From: Antilocapra americana
Taxonomy: Eukaryota; Chordata; Mammalia; Artiodactyla; Antilocapridae
Direction of reading: 5' to 3'
Assembly: GCA_007570785.1 (NCBI GenBank)
Contig: ML664199.1
Coordinates: forward strand, 21,197,619-21,261,618
Length of the DNA stretch: 64,000 nucleotides
The notes beneath the pieces were generated by a model. The model saw only the letters and a program-made list of their open reading frames with translations. It searched no databases and was not told the DNA's origin. This document shows positions 37,381 to 48,077 of this stretch, one piece after another. Numbering within the stretch: the stretch's first letter is position 1; each line of letters begins with the position of its first letter. Both the position numbers and the translations under genes were made by a program.

Positions 37381-38934
37381 AGCATAACAGTATGAAACTA
37401 GAAATCAAATGCAGAAAGAAAAGTGGAAAAACAAACAAACAAACATGGAGAGTAAATAAAAAAAACAGTAAATAAAAAAATTATGGGAGTAAAAAACCAG
37501 GATGTCAATGAAAAAAATCATAGATGAAAAAAGAAAATACCTTGAGACCAATGAAAATGAAAACACAACTTTCCAAATCTATGGGATGCAGCAAAAGCAG
37601 TTCTAAGAACGAAGTTTACAGTGATACTGATCTTCCTCAAGAAATGATAAAAATCTCAAAAAACAACTTAACCTATTATTTAAAGGAATTAGAAAAAAGA
37701 AGAATAAACAAGGCCCAAAATGAGTAGAATGAAGGAAATAATAAAGGTCAGAGAGAAAATACATAAAATAGATTAAAAAAAATAGAAAGATCAATGAAAC
37801 CCAGAGCTAGTTTTTTGAGAAGATAAAAAGAAAAATGATAAATCATTAGCCAGACTGGCCCAAGGATAAAAGAGAGAGGAACCAAATAAACAGAAATGAA
37901 GAAGAAATAACAACTGCTATCACAGAAATACTAAAAATCATAAGAGAATATTGTGAACAGTTTAATTATATACCAGCAGATTGGACAACCTAGTAGAAAA
38001 TGGACAAAGTCCTGGAAGAGTACAAACTGGCAGGACTGAACCAGGAAGAAATAGACAATTTGATAGACCAGTTTCTCTTTTGTAGTGAAGTTGATTTTGT
38101 AATTAAAAAGAATTCCCAGCAAAGAAAAGTCCAGCACTGGACAATTTCACTGGGGGATTTTACTAAGCATGTAAAGGAGTGCTAACACCTATTACTCTCA
38201 AAATACTCCAAAAAAATTAAAGAGGAAAGAACATCCCCAACATTGTTGGTGAATATTCATGCAAAAATCTCAACAATGTATTAGCAAACTGAACCCAACA
38301 ATGTATAATAAAAGATAACACACTATGATCCAGTGGGGTTTATTTCAGTGATACAGGAATGGTTCAGTATCAACAAGTCATTTAATATTATACACAACAT
38401 AACATAACAAAAATCACATTGTCATCTCAGTAGATACAGAAAAAGCATTTGACAAAAATTGGCATTCAGTCTTGATAAAAACTCGCATCAAATTGTGTAT
38501 AGATGAATCACATCTCAACATAACAAAGACCATTTATGACCAACACACAGTTAATGTTATACTCAACATTAAAAATCTGAAAGCTTTTCTTCCAAATTCA
38601 GAAACAAGACAATGATACCCAATCTCACTACTTTTTTTTTTTTTTTACATAGTGTTGAACATCCTAGCCACAGTAATGGGAGAAGGGAAAGACACAAATG
38701 TCTTCCAAATTGGAAAGGAAGAAGTAAAACCGTCACTATTTGCAGATGACATGATGCTTTACATAAACACCCCTGAAGTCTCCACCAAAAATATATTAGA
38801 AATAATGAATGAATTCAGCAAGCTTGCAGATGTAAGGTTAGTATATACAGATATCTGTTGCTTTTTTACACAGTAATAATGAACTATTAGAACAGGAAAT
38901 TAAGACAAAAGACCTCATTTAAAATTACACCAAA
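37381..38934 (+). mobile_element. Ancient L1 ORF2, RT region
   Basis: Continuous L1 order: 'ctatgggatgcagcaaaagc', 'gaaggaaataataaaggtca', 'cacatcgtcatctcagtag'-like sequence near 38415 and 'tttgcagatgacatgatgct' (38740) with a decayed FADDM/Y active-site segment. Frames are broken throughout. A young L1 interrupts it after 38934. Confidence 0.92.
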
Positions 38935-39919
38935 TATACAAGCAACTCCTGCAGCTCCATTCTAGAAAAATAAACAACCCAATCAAAAAGTGGCCAAAGA
39001 ACTTAACAGACATTTCTCCAAAGAAGACATAAAAATGGCTAACAAACACATGAAAAGATACTCAACATCACTCATTATCAGAGAAATGCAAATCAAAACC
39101 ACAATGAGGTATCCACTTTACAGTCAGAATGGCTGTAATTCAAAAATCTACAAGCAATAAATGCTGGAGAGGATGTGGAGAAAAGGGAACTCTCTTACAC
39201 TGTTGGTGGGAATGCAAGCTAGTACAGCCACTATGGAAAACAGTGTGGAGGTTCCTTAAAAAACTGCAAATAGACCTGCCATATGACCCAGCAATCCCAC
39301 TGCTGAGCATATACACCGAGGAAACCAGAACTGAAAGAGACACATGTACCCCAATGTTCATCGCTGCACTGTTTACAATAGCCAGGACATGGAAGCAACC
39401 TAGATGCCCATCCACTGACTAGTGGATAAGAAAGCTGTGGTACATATACACAATGGAATATTACTCAGCATTAAAAAAAAATTCATTTGAATCAGTTCTA
39501 CTCAGATGGACGAAACTGGAGCCCATTGTCCAGAGTGAAGTAAGCCAGAAGCAAAAACAACAATACAGTATATTAACACATATATATGGAATTTAGAAAG
39601 ACGGTAAGGAGAACCCAACATGCGAGACAGAAAAGGAACGCAGATGTATAGAATAGACTCGTGGACTCTGTGGATGAGGGTAAGGGTGGGATGATATGGG
39701 AGAATGGCATTGAAACATGTTAATTATCATATGTCTAATCAATCGCCAGCCCAGGATTGATGCTCGGGGCTGGTGCATCGAGATTTCCCAGGGGGAGGGA
39801 GGAGGGAGGGAGGAGAGAGGGGGGTTCTGGAGAGGGAGCATATGTAAACCCATGGTGATATTATGGCATTGTATGGCAAAAACAATAAAAAAAATTAAAA
39901 AATTAAAAAATCAATTAAA
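38935..39919 (+). mobile_element. Young bovid-type L1, 5'-truncated, with TSD
   Basis: It carries the ORF2 C-terminus ('[18 protein letters not shown]', '[10 protein letters not shown]' then a stop replacing Asp/Glu), the 3' UTR with a G-rich tract at 39791-39826, and an A-rich tail. The TSD is AAAATTACACCAAA at 38921-38934 and AAAATTATACCAAA at 39920-39933. It is much less diverged than the host L1 and nearly the same as the copy at 57702. Confidence 0.95.
39791..39812 (+). other. G-quadruplex-like motif in L1 3' UTR
   Basis: Four or more runs of at least three G are separated by loops of 1-4 bases, matching the usual G3+N1-7 rule. A G-rich 3' UTR tract is a known feature of mammalian L1. 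Confidence 0.7.
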
Positions 39920-39933
39920 AAAATTATACCAAA

Positions 39934-41998
39934 AAGAATAAAATCATTAGAAATAAACTTAACTAAGACTGTGAAAGACTTACAGTGTGAAACCTTTGAA
40001 ATACTGGTGAAGGAAGTTAAAGATGATACAAAGAAATTGAAAGACACCCCATGCTCTTGGAATGAAAGAAGTAATAGTTTTAAATGGCCATACTACCCAA
40101 AGCAATCTATAGATTTAATATAATCTCTATCAAAATACCCATGACATTTTTCACAGAACTAGAGCAAATAATCCTAAAATTCTTATAGATGCACAAGAGA
40201 CCCTGGATTGCCAAAGCAGTCCTGAGGAAAAAAGACCAAAACTGGAGGTATAACCCTCCTAGACTTCAAATTATGCATGCTACAAAACATAGTAATCAAA
40301 ATAGCATGGTACCAGCACAAAAACAGACATACAGATCAATGCAACAGAATAGAGTACATAAATAAACCCATGTACCTATAGTCAATGAATCTATGACAAA
40401 AGAGGCAAGAATATACAATGAAGAAAAGTTACTCTTCTCAATAAGTGGTGCTGGGAAAACTGTACAGCTACATATAGAAAAATGAGATTAGAATATTTCC
40501 TTATACCATATACAAAAATAAATTCAAAATGGATTAAATACCTAAATGTAAGACCTGAAATCATAAAACTCCTTGAAGAAACCATAGGCAGTACACTGTT
40601 TAACATAAACCACAGTTTTTGGATTTATTCCCTAAGGCAGGAGTTCCCAACCTCTGGGATCTAATGCTGTTGATTTGAGGTGGAGCTGATGTATTAGTAA
40701 TAGAAATTAAGTTCACAGTAAATGCAATGTGCTAGAATCATCCTGAAACCATCCCTCACTAGTCTTGGTTTGTGGAAAAATTGTCTTCCACAAAAACAGT
40801 CCCCGTTGCCAAGAAGGCTGGGGACTATTGCTAAAGCAAAAGAAGTAAAAGCAAAAGAAACAAAGTGGGATCTAATTAAACTTAAAAGTTGTTGCCCAGC
40901 AAAGAAAACCATTGACAACATGAAAAGACAAGTTATGGAATGGGAGAATATATTTGCAAATGATAGGACTGAGAAGGGGTTAATATCCAAATATATAAAC
41001 AGCTCATATCACTCAATATTAAATAAAAAACAAACAATCCAATCAAAAAATGGGCAGAAGATCTGAATAGACATTTTTCCAAAGAAGACATACAGATGGT
41101 TAAAAAGTACAAGATGTTCAGCATTGCTATTAGAGAAATGCAAATCAAAACAACAACAGTGAGATAACACTTCACACTTGTCAGAACGGTTCTCATCAAA
41201 AGAGAACAAATAATAAGTGTTGGGGAGGATGTGGAGAAGAGGGAACTTTTGTACACTGTTGAGGGGAATATATATGTTGGTGCAGTCACTATGGAATTCA
41301 GTATGGATGTTCCTCAAAATAAAAATTTTAAAAAGCTAAATATAGAACTATCACTTAATCTAGCAATTCCACTCCTGGGTATGTATGTAAAAAAAATGGG
41401 AGCACTAATTTGTAAGGATATATGCACCTAGAATTTACAGCAGCACTATTTACAAGAGTTCTATGCGCAATAAATATCTGTCAACACAAAGGGATAAATT
41501 TGTGTTTTTCAGCAACACAAATATCTATCAACAGACAAATGGATAAAGATGTAGGACAATGGACTATTTTCAGCCATAAAAAGAATGATAACTTGTGATT
41601 TGCAGTACATGGATGAACCTCAAGAATATTATGTCTAGTGGAATCTATCAGATAGAGAAAAATACTACATAATGTCACTTATATGTGGAATCTAAAAAGT
41701 GAAACAAAGAAATGTATATAGCAAAACAGACTCACAGATAAAGAAAAAATAAATAATGGTTACCAGTGGTGAGAGGAAAGGGAGGAGCAGCAAGGTAGGT
41801 GTAGGGGATTAGGAAATACAAACTACTATTTATAAAATAATAAGCAAAATGTGAGTATTGTATAGCACAGGGCATTGTAGCCCATATCTTTTAATAACTT
41901 TTAGTGGAGTATAATTTGAAAAAATACTAAATCACTAGGCTGTATCTCTGAAACTGATAGAAAGTTGTAAATCCACTATACTTCAATAAAAAATTTCA
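39934..41998 (+). mobile_element. Ancient L1 ORF2 C-terminal part and 3' UTR
   Basis: It continues the 37381-38934 copy: 'cttacagtgtgaaacctttg', 'catgctcttggaatgaaaga', 'catggtaccagcacaaaaac', 'gacatttttccaaagaagac', 'gtacactgttgaggggaata' and a 3' UTR ending at 'tatacttcaataaaaaattt'. A hAT element interrupts it at 40638-40830. The frames are dead. Confidence 0.93.
40638..40830 (+). mobile_element. hAT-like non-autonomous DNA transposon
   Basis: The termini 'caggagttcccaacc' and 'ggctggggactattg' form imperfect inverted repeats (about 11 of 15). An apparent 8-base TSD, CTAAGGCA/CTAAAGCA, lies at 40632-40639 and 40831-40838. The interior 'ggtttgtggaaaaattgtct' is typical of a mammalian hAT family whose exact name I cannot fix. 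Confidence 0.75.
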
Positions 41999-42099
41999 TT
42001 AAAAATGAAAATATGGGATCTTATTTTATTATTTAAGCACTTAAATATATTTTTGTTTTGATATTACATATAATTATGTAAATATCAAATTTATAAAAA

Positions 42100-42250
42100 A
42101 ATTTTCACAAAAACTAATATTGTTACCATATGGTGACAGATGCTAACTAGACTTACATTGGTGAACATTTCATAATATATCTAACCATTCTGTTGTATAG
42201 CAGAAGCATGTAATGTTAATGTGTCAAATGTATCTCAATAAATGTATATA
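42100..42250 (+). mobile_element. Second L1 3' UTR fragment
   Basis: 'tatggtgacagatgctaact', 'agacttacattggtgaaca' and 'gtatctcaataaatgtat' are the terminal L1 3' UTR. It follows the previous L1 end by about 100 bases, so it is either a separate insertion or a rearranged tail. Confidence 0.75.
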
Positions 42251-42402
42251 TATAATTATATAATTATAGTATATAATAATTAGCATAAAACATATTTTAA
42301 AAACTCTCTACAAGTCTTATCATCTATGACCCCTTCAAAAAAGCTATTGGTAAAAAAAAAATAGAATTTCTTATTCCTGTCAGTTTAACTATGTGCTCTT
42401 AT

Positions 42403-43287
42403 CTCTGACACCACCCTTATGGCAGAAAGCGAAGAAGAACTACTGAGCCTCTTGATGAAAATGAAAGAGGAGAGTGAAAAATGTTGTCTTAAATCTCAAC
42501 ATGCAAAAATTGAAGATCATGGCATCCAGTCCCATCACTCCATGGCAAATAGGTGGGGAAATAATGGAAACAGTGAGAGACTTCATTTTCCTGGGCTCCA
42601 GAATCACTGCAGATGGTGACTGCAGCCATGAAATTAAAAGATGTTTGCTCCTTGAAAGAAAAGTTATGACCAACCTAGGCAGCTTTCTGAGGCCCAGAAT
42701 TGTGCAGGATGAAGGAGAAATGTAAATTAAGCATGGTGACTGCAGCCATGAAATTAAAAGACACTTGCTCCTTGAAAGTAAAGCTATGACCAACCTAGAC
42801 AGCATATTAAAAAGCAGAGACATTACTTTGTCCACAAAGGTCCATCTAGTCCAAGCTCTGGTTTTTCCTGTAGTCATGTACAAGTGTGAGAGCTGGACTA
42901 TAAAGTTGAGCACCAAAGAACTGATGCTTTTGAACTGTGGTGCTGGAGAAGACTCTTGAGAGTCCCTTGGACTGCAAGGAGATCCAACCAGTCCATCCTA
43001 AAGGAAATCAGTCCTGGGTGTTCATTGGAAGGACTGATGTTGAAGCTGAAACTCCAATACTTTGGCCATCTAATGCCAAGAGCTTGAGTCTTTGGAAAAG
43101 ACCCTGATGCTGGGAAAGACTGAAGGCAGGAGAAAGGGACAACAGAGGATGAGATGGTTGGATGGCATCTCCGACCCATGAGTTTGAGCAAGCTCTGGAA
43201 GTTGGTGATGGACAGGGAAGCCTGGTGTGCTGCAGTCCATGGGGTTGCAAAGTGTCAGACACAAGTGAGTGACGGAACTGAACTGAT
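42403..43287 (+). mobile_element. BovB 3' fragment with internal duplication
   Basis: It begins inside the RT region just after YADD ('cctcttgatgaaaatgaaag') and ends at 'gaactgaactgatt'. A 71-base segment (42613-42683) is repeated at 42733-42803 with a 49-base spacer not seen in other BovB copies here. Frames such as 'SHEIKRCLLLERKVMTNL' occur, but the ORF is broken. Confidence 0.93.
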
Positions 43288-43394
43288 TATCTCTGTGGAG
43301 AAAAAGAGGGGGGAAGAGGAAATGAAATAAATCCACACAGAAAATACCAACATTAGACGTTAGATTTCTAGAGCATGTAGCAGTTGCCTGATTA

Positions 43395-43525
43395 AGCTAC
43401 CTCCTTTTGATAGAAACTCAACCCCATCAGATAATGTGATTTATTCCTAGTAGCTCAGATAGTAACAGAAGTAAAACTCAGCACCAGGATTTCTGACTTC
43501 CAATTAATTCTGTGCTGTTTGGAGC
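43395..43525 (-). mobile_element. Possible MIR fragment
   Basis: 'gatagaaactcaaccccatc', 'cctagtagctcagatagtaa' and 'caccaggatttctgactt' loosely follow antisense MIR order. Weak. Confidence 0.35.
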
Positions 43526-43591
43526 ATAACCATTAGAAGGAAATATAAATGCTATTTTTTACATTAGTATTGGGAAGAAAATGGTATTAAA

Positions 43592-43714
43592 GAAATGGCA
43601 ACCCTCTCCACTATTCTTTCCTGGAGAATTCCATGGATGGAGGAGCCTGACAAGATATATTTAGTCCATAGGGTCACTAATCAAACACGACTGAAGCAAC
43701 TTAGCACAGCACAC
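43592..43714 (+). mobile_element. 5'-truncated Bov-tA (BovA body only)
   Basis: 'agaaatggcaaccctctcca' to 'ctgaagcaacttagcacagc' is the BovA body and tail without the tRNA head. It is bracketed by a direct repeat of about 40 bases (43550-43589 and 43720-43761), longer than a normal SINE TSD. Confidence 0.85.
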
Positions 43715-43761
43715 ATAATTGCTATTTTTTAAATCATAGTATTGGGAAGAAAATAGTATTA

Positions 43762-44884
43762 GGTTGATATGAATACAGATAAGAAATTGCATTATTTTTT
43801 ATTTCTAAGATATCCTTTTTTGGGTTACATTTATTAAATGTATATTTAATTTCCTTCCTTTCACTTTTCTTTGTCTTTCATTTTTTTTTCTTTCATGAAG
43901 TGCTATAATTCAAAATATTGTGAAGGTAAGAAATCCTTTTCTCCAGTTGAAGAAAATATCTCATTTATAGACTCATTTAAGTTATGAATATTGGGAACTG
44001 CCAAACGAAGAGTGGATATTGCTATTTGGGGTGATGTGGAGTACAGTGGAAATGCTTTGGGGGTATCAAACCTGGAGCAGCAGATTTGAAGGGAAATTAA
44101 CTTTCTGTGTGATGTTCTGCTTCATTTTATGCAATTTCATTCAACTTTTCACCCCTCACCAAGCTCTGCTTTACCCAATTGGACTGTATCATACATCAAC
44201 TTTTGGGGGGCTTCGGTTTCCGCCCACTCAAATGCCAGTCATTGGTGTCAGCCCATTGGTTTCCGTGTTACCTTTCATAGAACTCAGCTGCACATGTTCT
44301 TTCTATCAGAGGCTTTCTTTTTTCCCCCAAGACAGAATTTCATGCTTAGTCAAAAGAGGTAATGAAAAATAAAATATCCATTTACCTTTCAGATATATTT
44401 CTGTGTTTGTACTCAAAATTGAATATTATTAAGGCGTTGTATTTATTAGAGTAAAAATGATTTTTGACACTCACACTCCTTCCCCTCTCGCTTCTTAACA
44501 TGCTTATACATTGGAGTCTGTACCAAGGAGGCTGGCAGAGTGAGGGCATGACTGAGGTAAGGACATGAGCAAGAGAGAGAGGCCAAATCTGTCTTCCTCA
44601 CAAACTATCCCAGTATTTAGCAGATCACACAAGGAGAGTAAATGCAGTTCTAGGAAACACAATGCATTGAATAGTTAATTCAATAAAGGTCGTGTGATGT
44701 GATAACCTTGTGTAGAGGGAGATGCAAAGGAAAAAAGTTTTTTTGAAAACTTTGAAATTGAATTTAAATTAAATTTAAATTGTAAATGTCTGCTATATAA
44801 ATTTCAAGACTGTAAGCATTGACATTTAGAGATTTTATATATTTATATGTGCTTCCTATAATTCAAGTTTTGAAGAAATAAAAT
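43762..44884. other. Unannotated intergenic stretch
   Basis: No repeat family or gene is recognised. An AT palindromic word (AATTTAAATT twice) lies at 44761-44781. A 117-codon frame at 44019-44372 has no motif and is probably chance. Confidence 0.4.
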
Positions 44885-45085
44885 AACAATTGCTACCTTT
44901 TACTGAACACTGAGCGTAGTGAAGCCAGCAGTTTACTAAAGCTCCCTAGATGTCTAATTTTGTAGTTAGATAATGTCATCATTTTCATTCTATAGATGAA
45001 GACACTAAGTTTCAGATATGACAAGTGACTGTGCTGAGATTGCACTGCTGTTATATGGCAGAGCTGGGAAGTACCTGGGCTATGT
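44885..45085 (-). mobile_element. MIR SINE
   Basis: Antisense MIR order: 'ttttactgaacactgagcgt', 'cattttcattctatagatga', 'cactaagtttcagatatgac' and 'atatggcagagctgggaagt'. Confidence 0.75.
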
Positions 45086-45403
45086 AGCCATGATAGTCAC
45101 TAAACCCCTCAACAGCTCTGTAATGAAGCCACCCAAACATGGTCTCATGAAATCCATATCAGCCATAAAGGACTCACTGATAGGACCCATGGAAGTAGGA
45201 CATATCTAAAAACCTTTGGGTTAGACATGTTAGGGTCTGAATATATGATGGAATTTTATTATTCTAAAACCTAGAGAAATGTTACTGATCTTTTCTTATT
45301 CTGTTTCTTTCCTGTGCTAAGAATGCTTGCTTCTTTTCCCAGCTTTTAATGTTAAAAAATCCACCTTTCAAAGCCCAGTTTAAGGGGGCTCCTTATATTA
45401 AGT

Positions 45404-45630
45404 TGTGTGTGTGTATGCTAAATTGCTTCAGTCATGTCTGGCTCTTTACCACCGTAAGGACTGTGGCCCATAAGGCTTGTCTGTCCATGGAATTCTCCAG
45501 GCCAGAATGCTGGAGTGGGTTGGTGTGCTCTTCTCCAGGGAATGTTTCCAACTGAGGGATCGAACCCGCGTCTCTTAAGTCTCCTGCCTTGGCTGGCAGG
45601 TTCTTTACCACTAGCTCCACCTGGGAAGCC
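45404..45630 (-). mobile_element. Bov-tA SINE
   Basis: The minus strand reads 'ggcttcccaggtggagctag' to 'tgactgaagcaatttagca' with a (CA)n tail, seen as TG at 45404-45414. The head has a small insertion near 45575 compared with other copies. Confidence 0.93.
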
Positions 45631-45829
45631 CACTTCAGTTAAAAGTGATTTATTCCCCCCCAGCTCTAGTCATTCAGTTACCATTGGGACTTTCATGTCT
45701 ATACAGTGTTATGATGTCTGATTGCTCTTGTTAGAGGTACTATCTATACCGTTATTGGTCTGTCTGATTAATCTGTATACTTTGTATTGCAAGTGTCTTC
45801 CTTCTAATCGAATATTACTACAAACTTGT

Positions 45830-45862
45830 TGAATGAATGAATATATGAATGAATGAATAAAG
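45830..45862. repeat. (GAAT)n short tandem repeat
   Basis: About seven GAAT units, one interrupted by an extra TAT. Confidence 0.9.
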
Positions 45863-45899
45863 GGGAATGGAAAAGGAGATAGGAATTTCTGAAAGTTAC

Positions 45900-46090
45900 T
45901 TAGCACTCTATAGATGATAATGATGAACTAAAACTCTGTGGAAGCTGCTACATAATCACTTTGTACCCTTACAAGAATTCTATTAAGAAGAGATTATTAT
46001 CCCTACTTTACAGATGAGGAAATAGCCTCAAAGAATTAAAATAGTATGCCAGAATTCATAGAGCTAACAAGTATCAGAGTTAATACCATA
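45900..46090 (-). mobile_element. MIR SINE
   Basis: Clear antisense MIR: 'ttattatccctactttacag', 'atgaggaaatagcctcaaag', 'gagctaacaagtatcagagt'. Confidence 0.8.
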
Positions 46091-47759
46091 TCCATCTATC
46101 TGAAATTTCAACTAAAGCCTCCATGCCATTAAAATGGATTTTTCCAACACCTCTGTTTGCTCCCAAACTTAAGGTTGTAGCAAAATTTCCTCATATAAAT
46201 TCTTACCCATCTAGAAAATGGTGTAGCAGAAGAGGTGAAAACCTAGGATCACTGAATGCCCTTGTACAGTATGTGCATGTAGTACTCAGACCTACATGTG
46301 AATGGCACCCCCTGGAGTCTGCACAACATGCGTGATAGCCTTGAAATCTGCACCTTATTTGAAACAGTTTCCTTTTTCTCCAGTCTAAGGGAAGACAGTA
46401 CATTTCTCCTCTCCACCTCTATTTTAGGGACTATTTTAGGCAAAATATATATTCTGAGAGCTCTATGTCTCTTTCTTACCTTTAAATATTGAAATAAGCA
46501 CAAAAGGGAACATAACTTGTATATACTAAGAATCTCATTTACTAAAAAATATTAATAAGGAATCTCCATAAAAATATCTCAAGTAGAAGTTATATAATTA
46601 TAATTCAAAAGAAATATTAAAAATATTGTGTGGCCTAAACCATTAAATCACATTGGTGACCAGTAACTCTTGACGTTTTGCAATATTATTCAGTAAGGAT
46701 TCTCCTAAAGGTGATTTTGATTCATCATAGGGTAGGCACTGAAAAATAAATAACCTGGCAGATGTAATGCCACATGACAGATCTGAAAGCATGTTCACTT
46801 AATCTCTGCCTCACTGTTTCACTAATCTATCTTTTTAAATATTTCTAAAGGTCTCCTCAAAGTCTTAGCTTGAGTTAACACTCTAAGCTCTTGATCTTTC
46901 ATTCCTTCATTTAGAAACCATTATCCAAGTCTTGAAAAGAGCCACTTAGCCATTCATCCTGGGAAAGTAAAGATTTATTCTGGTTAGCTTTCAAAAATCC
47001 TAACTTTCATTTCATAATTCATTCACATATTGTCATAGTGGAACAAAATCAATAGCAATACACTTCCATTTTGTGGGCAAGTGTAGTTCTTATTTGCAAG
47101 ACTGCATAGAGTGTCTAGTGCTCACTCAGTAAGAGGTTTAGGTCATGGGCAAAATTAACCTAGGAATCTATCTTCACTATTTTTTTTTAATCAACAACTA
47201 TTGCTATTCTCCTGCCAAAGAAAAGTTCACCTTGACCAGCTGTTTCCAATTGCCTGCCTCAGGTGCAGGCAAATTTTTTCCTGCTTTTCTAATTTTTATA
47301 ACCTATTCTTTCAGCTTCCTTCACACCCTCTGTCTCTCTACCACCATTTTCACTTCAGCCATGATGCCTTTTTGCAGTGGGGTACCTTGGTTTCCCAGCC
47401 TTTTGCTTGCATATTTTTTGATACCAGAATTGCCCTGCCTAGCTGTTCTCTTTCTGTTTTCCACTGCCATCAATTATTTTTTTCTTGGTGTCGAAGTTTC
47501 TTGCCACCTACACAGATTACTTTGTCAGTGCATTGCTCCTGCCTCTCCTGGAAATAACTCATCAGCCACTGAGCTACCACTTATAAGAAGATGCACTTGA
47601 TAAATTTAAGATATCAATGACCTTTGTAAAAACTGATGAAGAGATCTTTATGTTGATTATGGCCAAGTCATTATTCTAACCTTGAACTCTCCTCTAATTT
47701 TCAAACAAAATAGCCAAATCATCTTGGTCAATAATTTCCTGCCAGGTTTCCAACATTAC
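46091..47759. other. Unannotated intergenic stretch
   Basis: No confident repeat. The C/T-rich part 47220-47600, with a 151-codon frame at 47145-47600, resembles decayed L2-like sequence more than a gene: the frame is hydrophobic, low in charge and has no motif. Confidence 0.35.
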
Positions 47760-48065
47760 ACATGTATAGTATTGAGCTAGTCATCTCCCATAAGCCTGTT
47801 CTGTCTTTTGTGTTCATTCTCTCTAGCGGTATCATCCTGGCTGGCAGTTTGATGATAATTCTTAACTTCTCCATTTCCCTTCATCTCTCCCTAGATAAAT
47901 AACTTGTGAAGTCCTGTTGTAAACAAAATCTTGCTATCCTCTATGTTCTTCCTCCTATTGTGCTGGTTCAGGCCTTAGTTAGTGTCCATTTTTCAGCACA
48001 ATTCATATCATTTCTCTGGCTTGCCTCCTTCTGCATGGTTTTCTTGGCTTCCCCTCATACTTGGG
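47760..48065 (+). mobile_element. Probable L2 ORF2 fragment
   Basis: 'gtgaagtcctgttgtaaaca', 'ctatgttcttcctcctattg' and 'tgctggttcaggccttagtt' match the order of the L2 ORF2 C-terminal coding region. Diverged. Confidence 0.45.
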
Positions 48066-48077
48066 ATAGATACTCAA

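Noticed and set aside
47145..47600. 151-codon hydrophobic plus-strand frame resembling a membrane protein
   Set aside because: T/C-rich DNA always yields Leu/Phe/Ser-rich translation. No topology or family motif is seen, and adjacent sequence looks like decayed L2.
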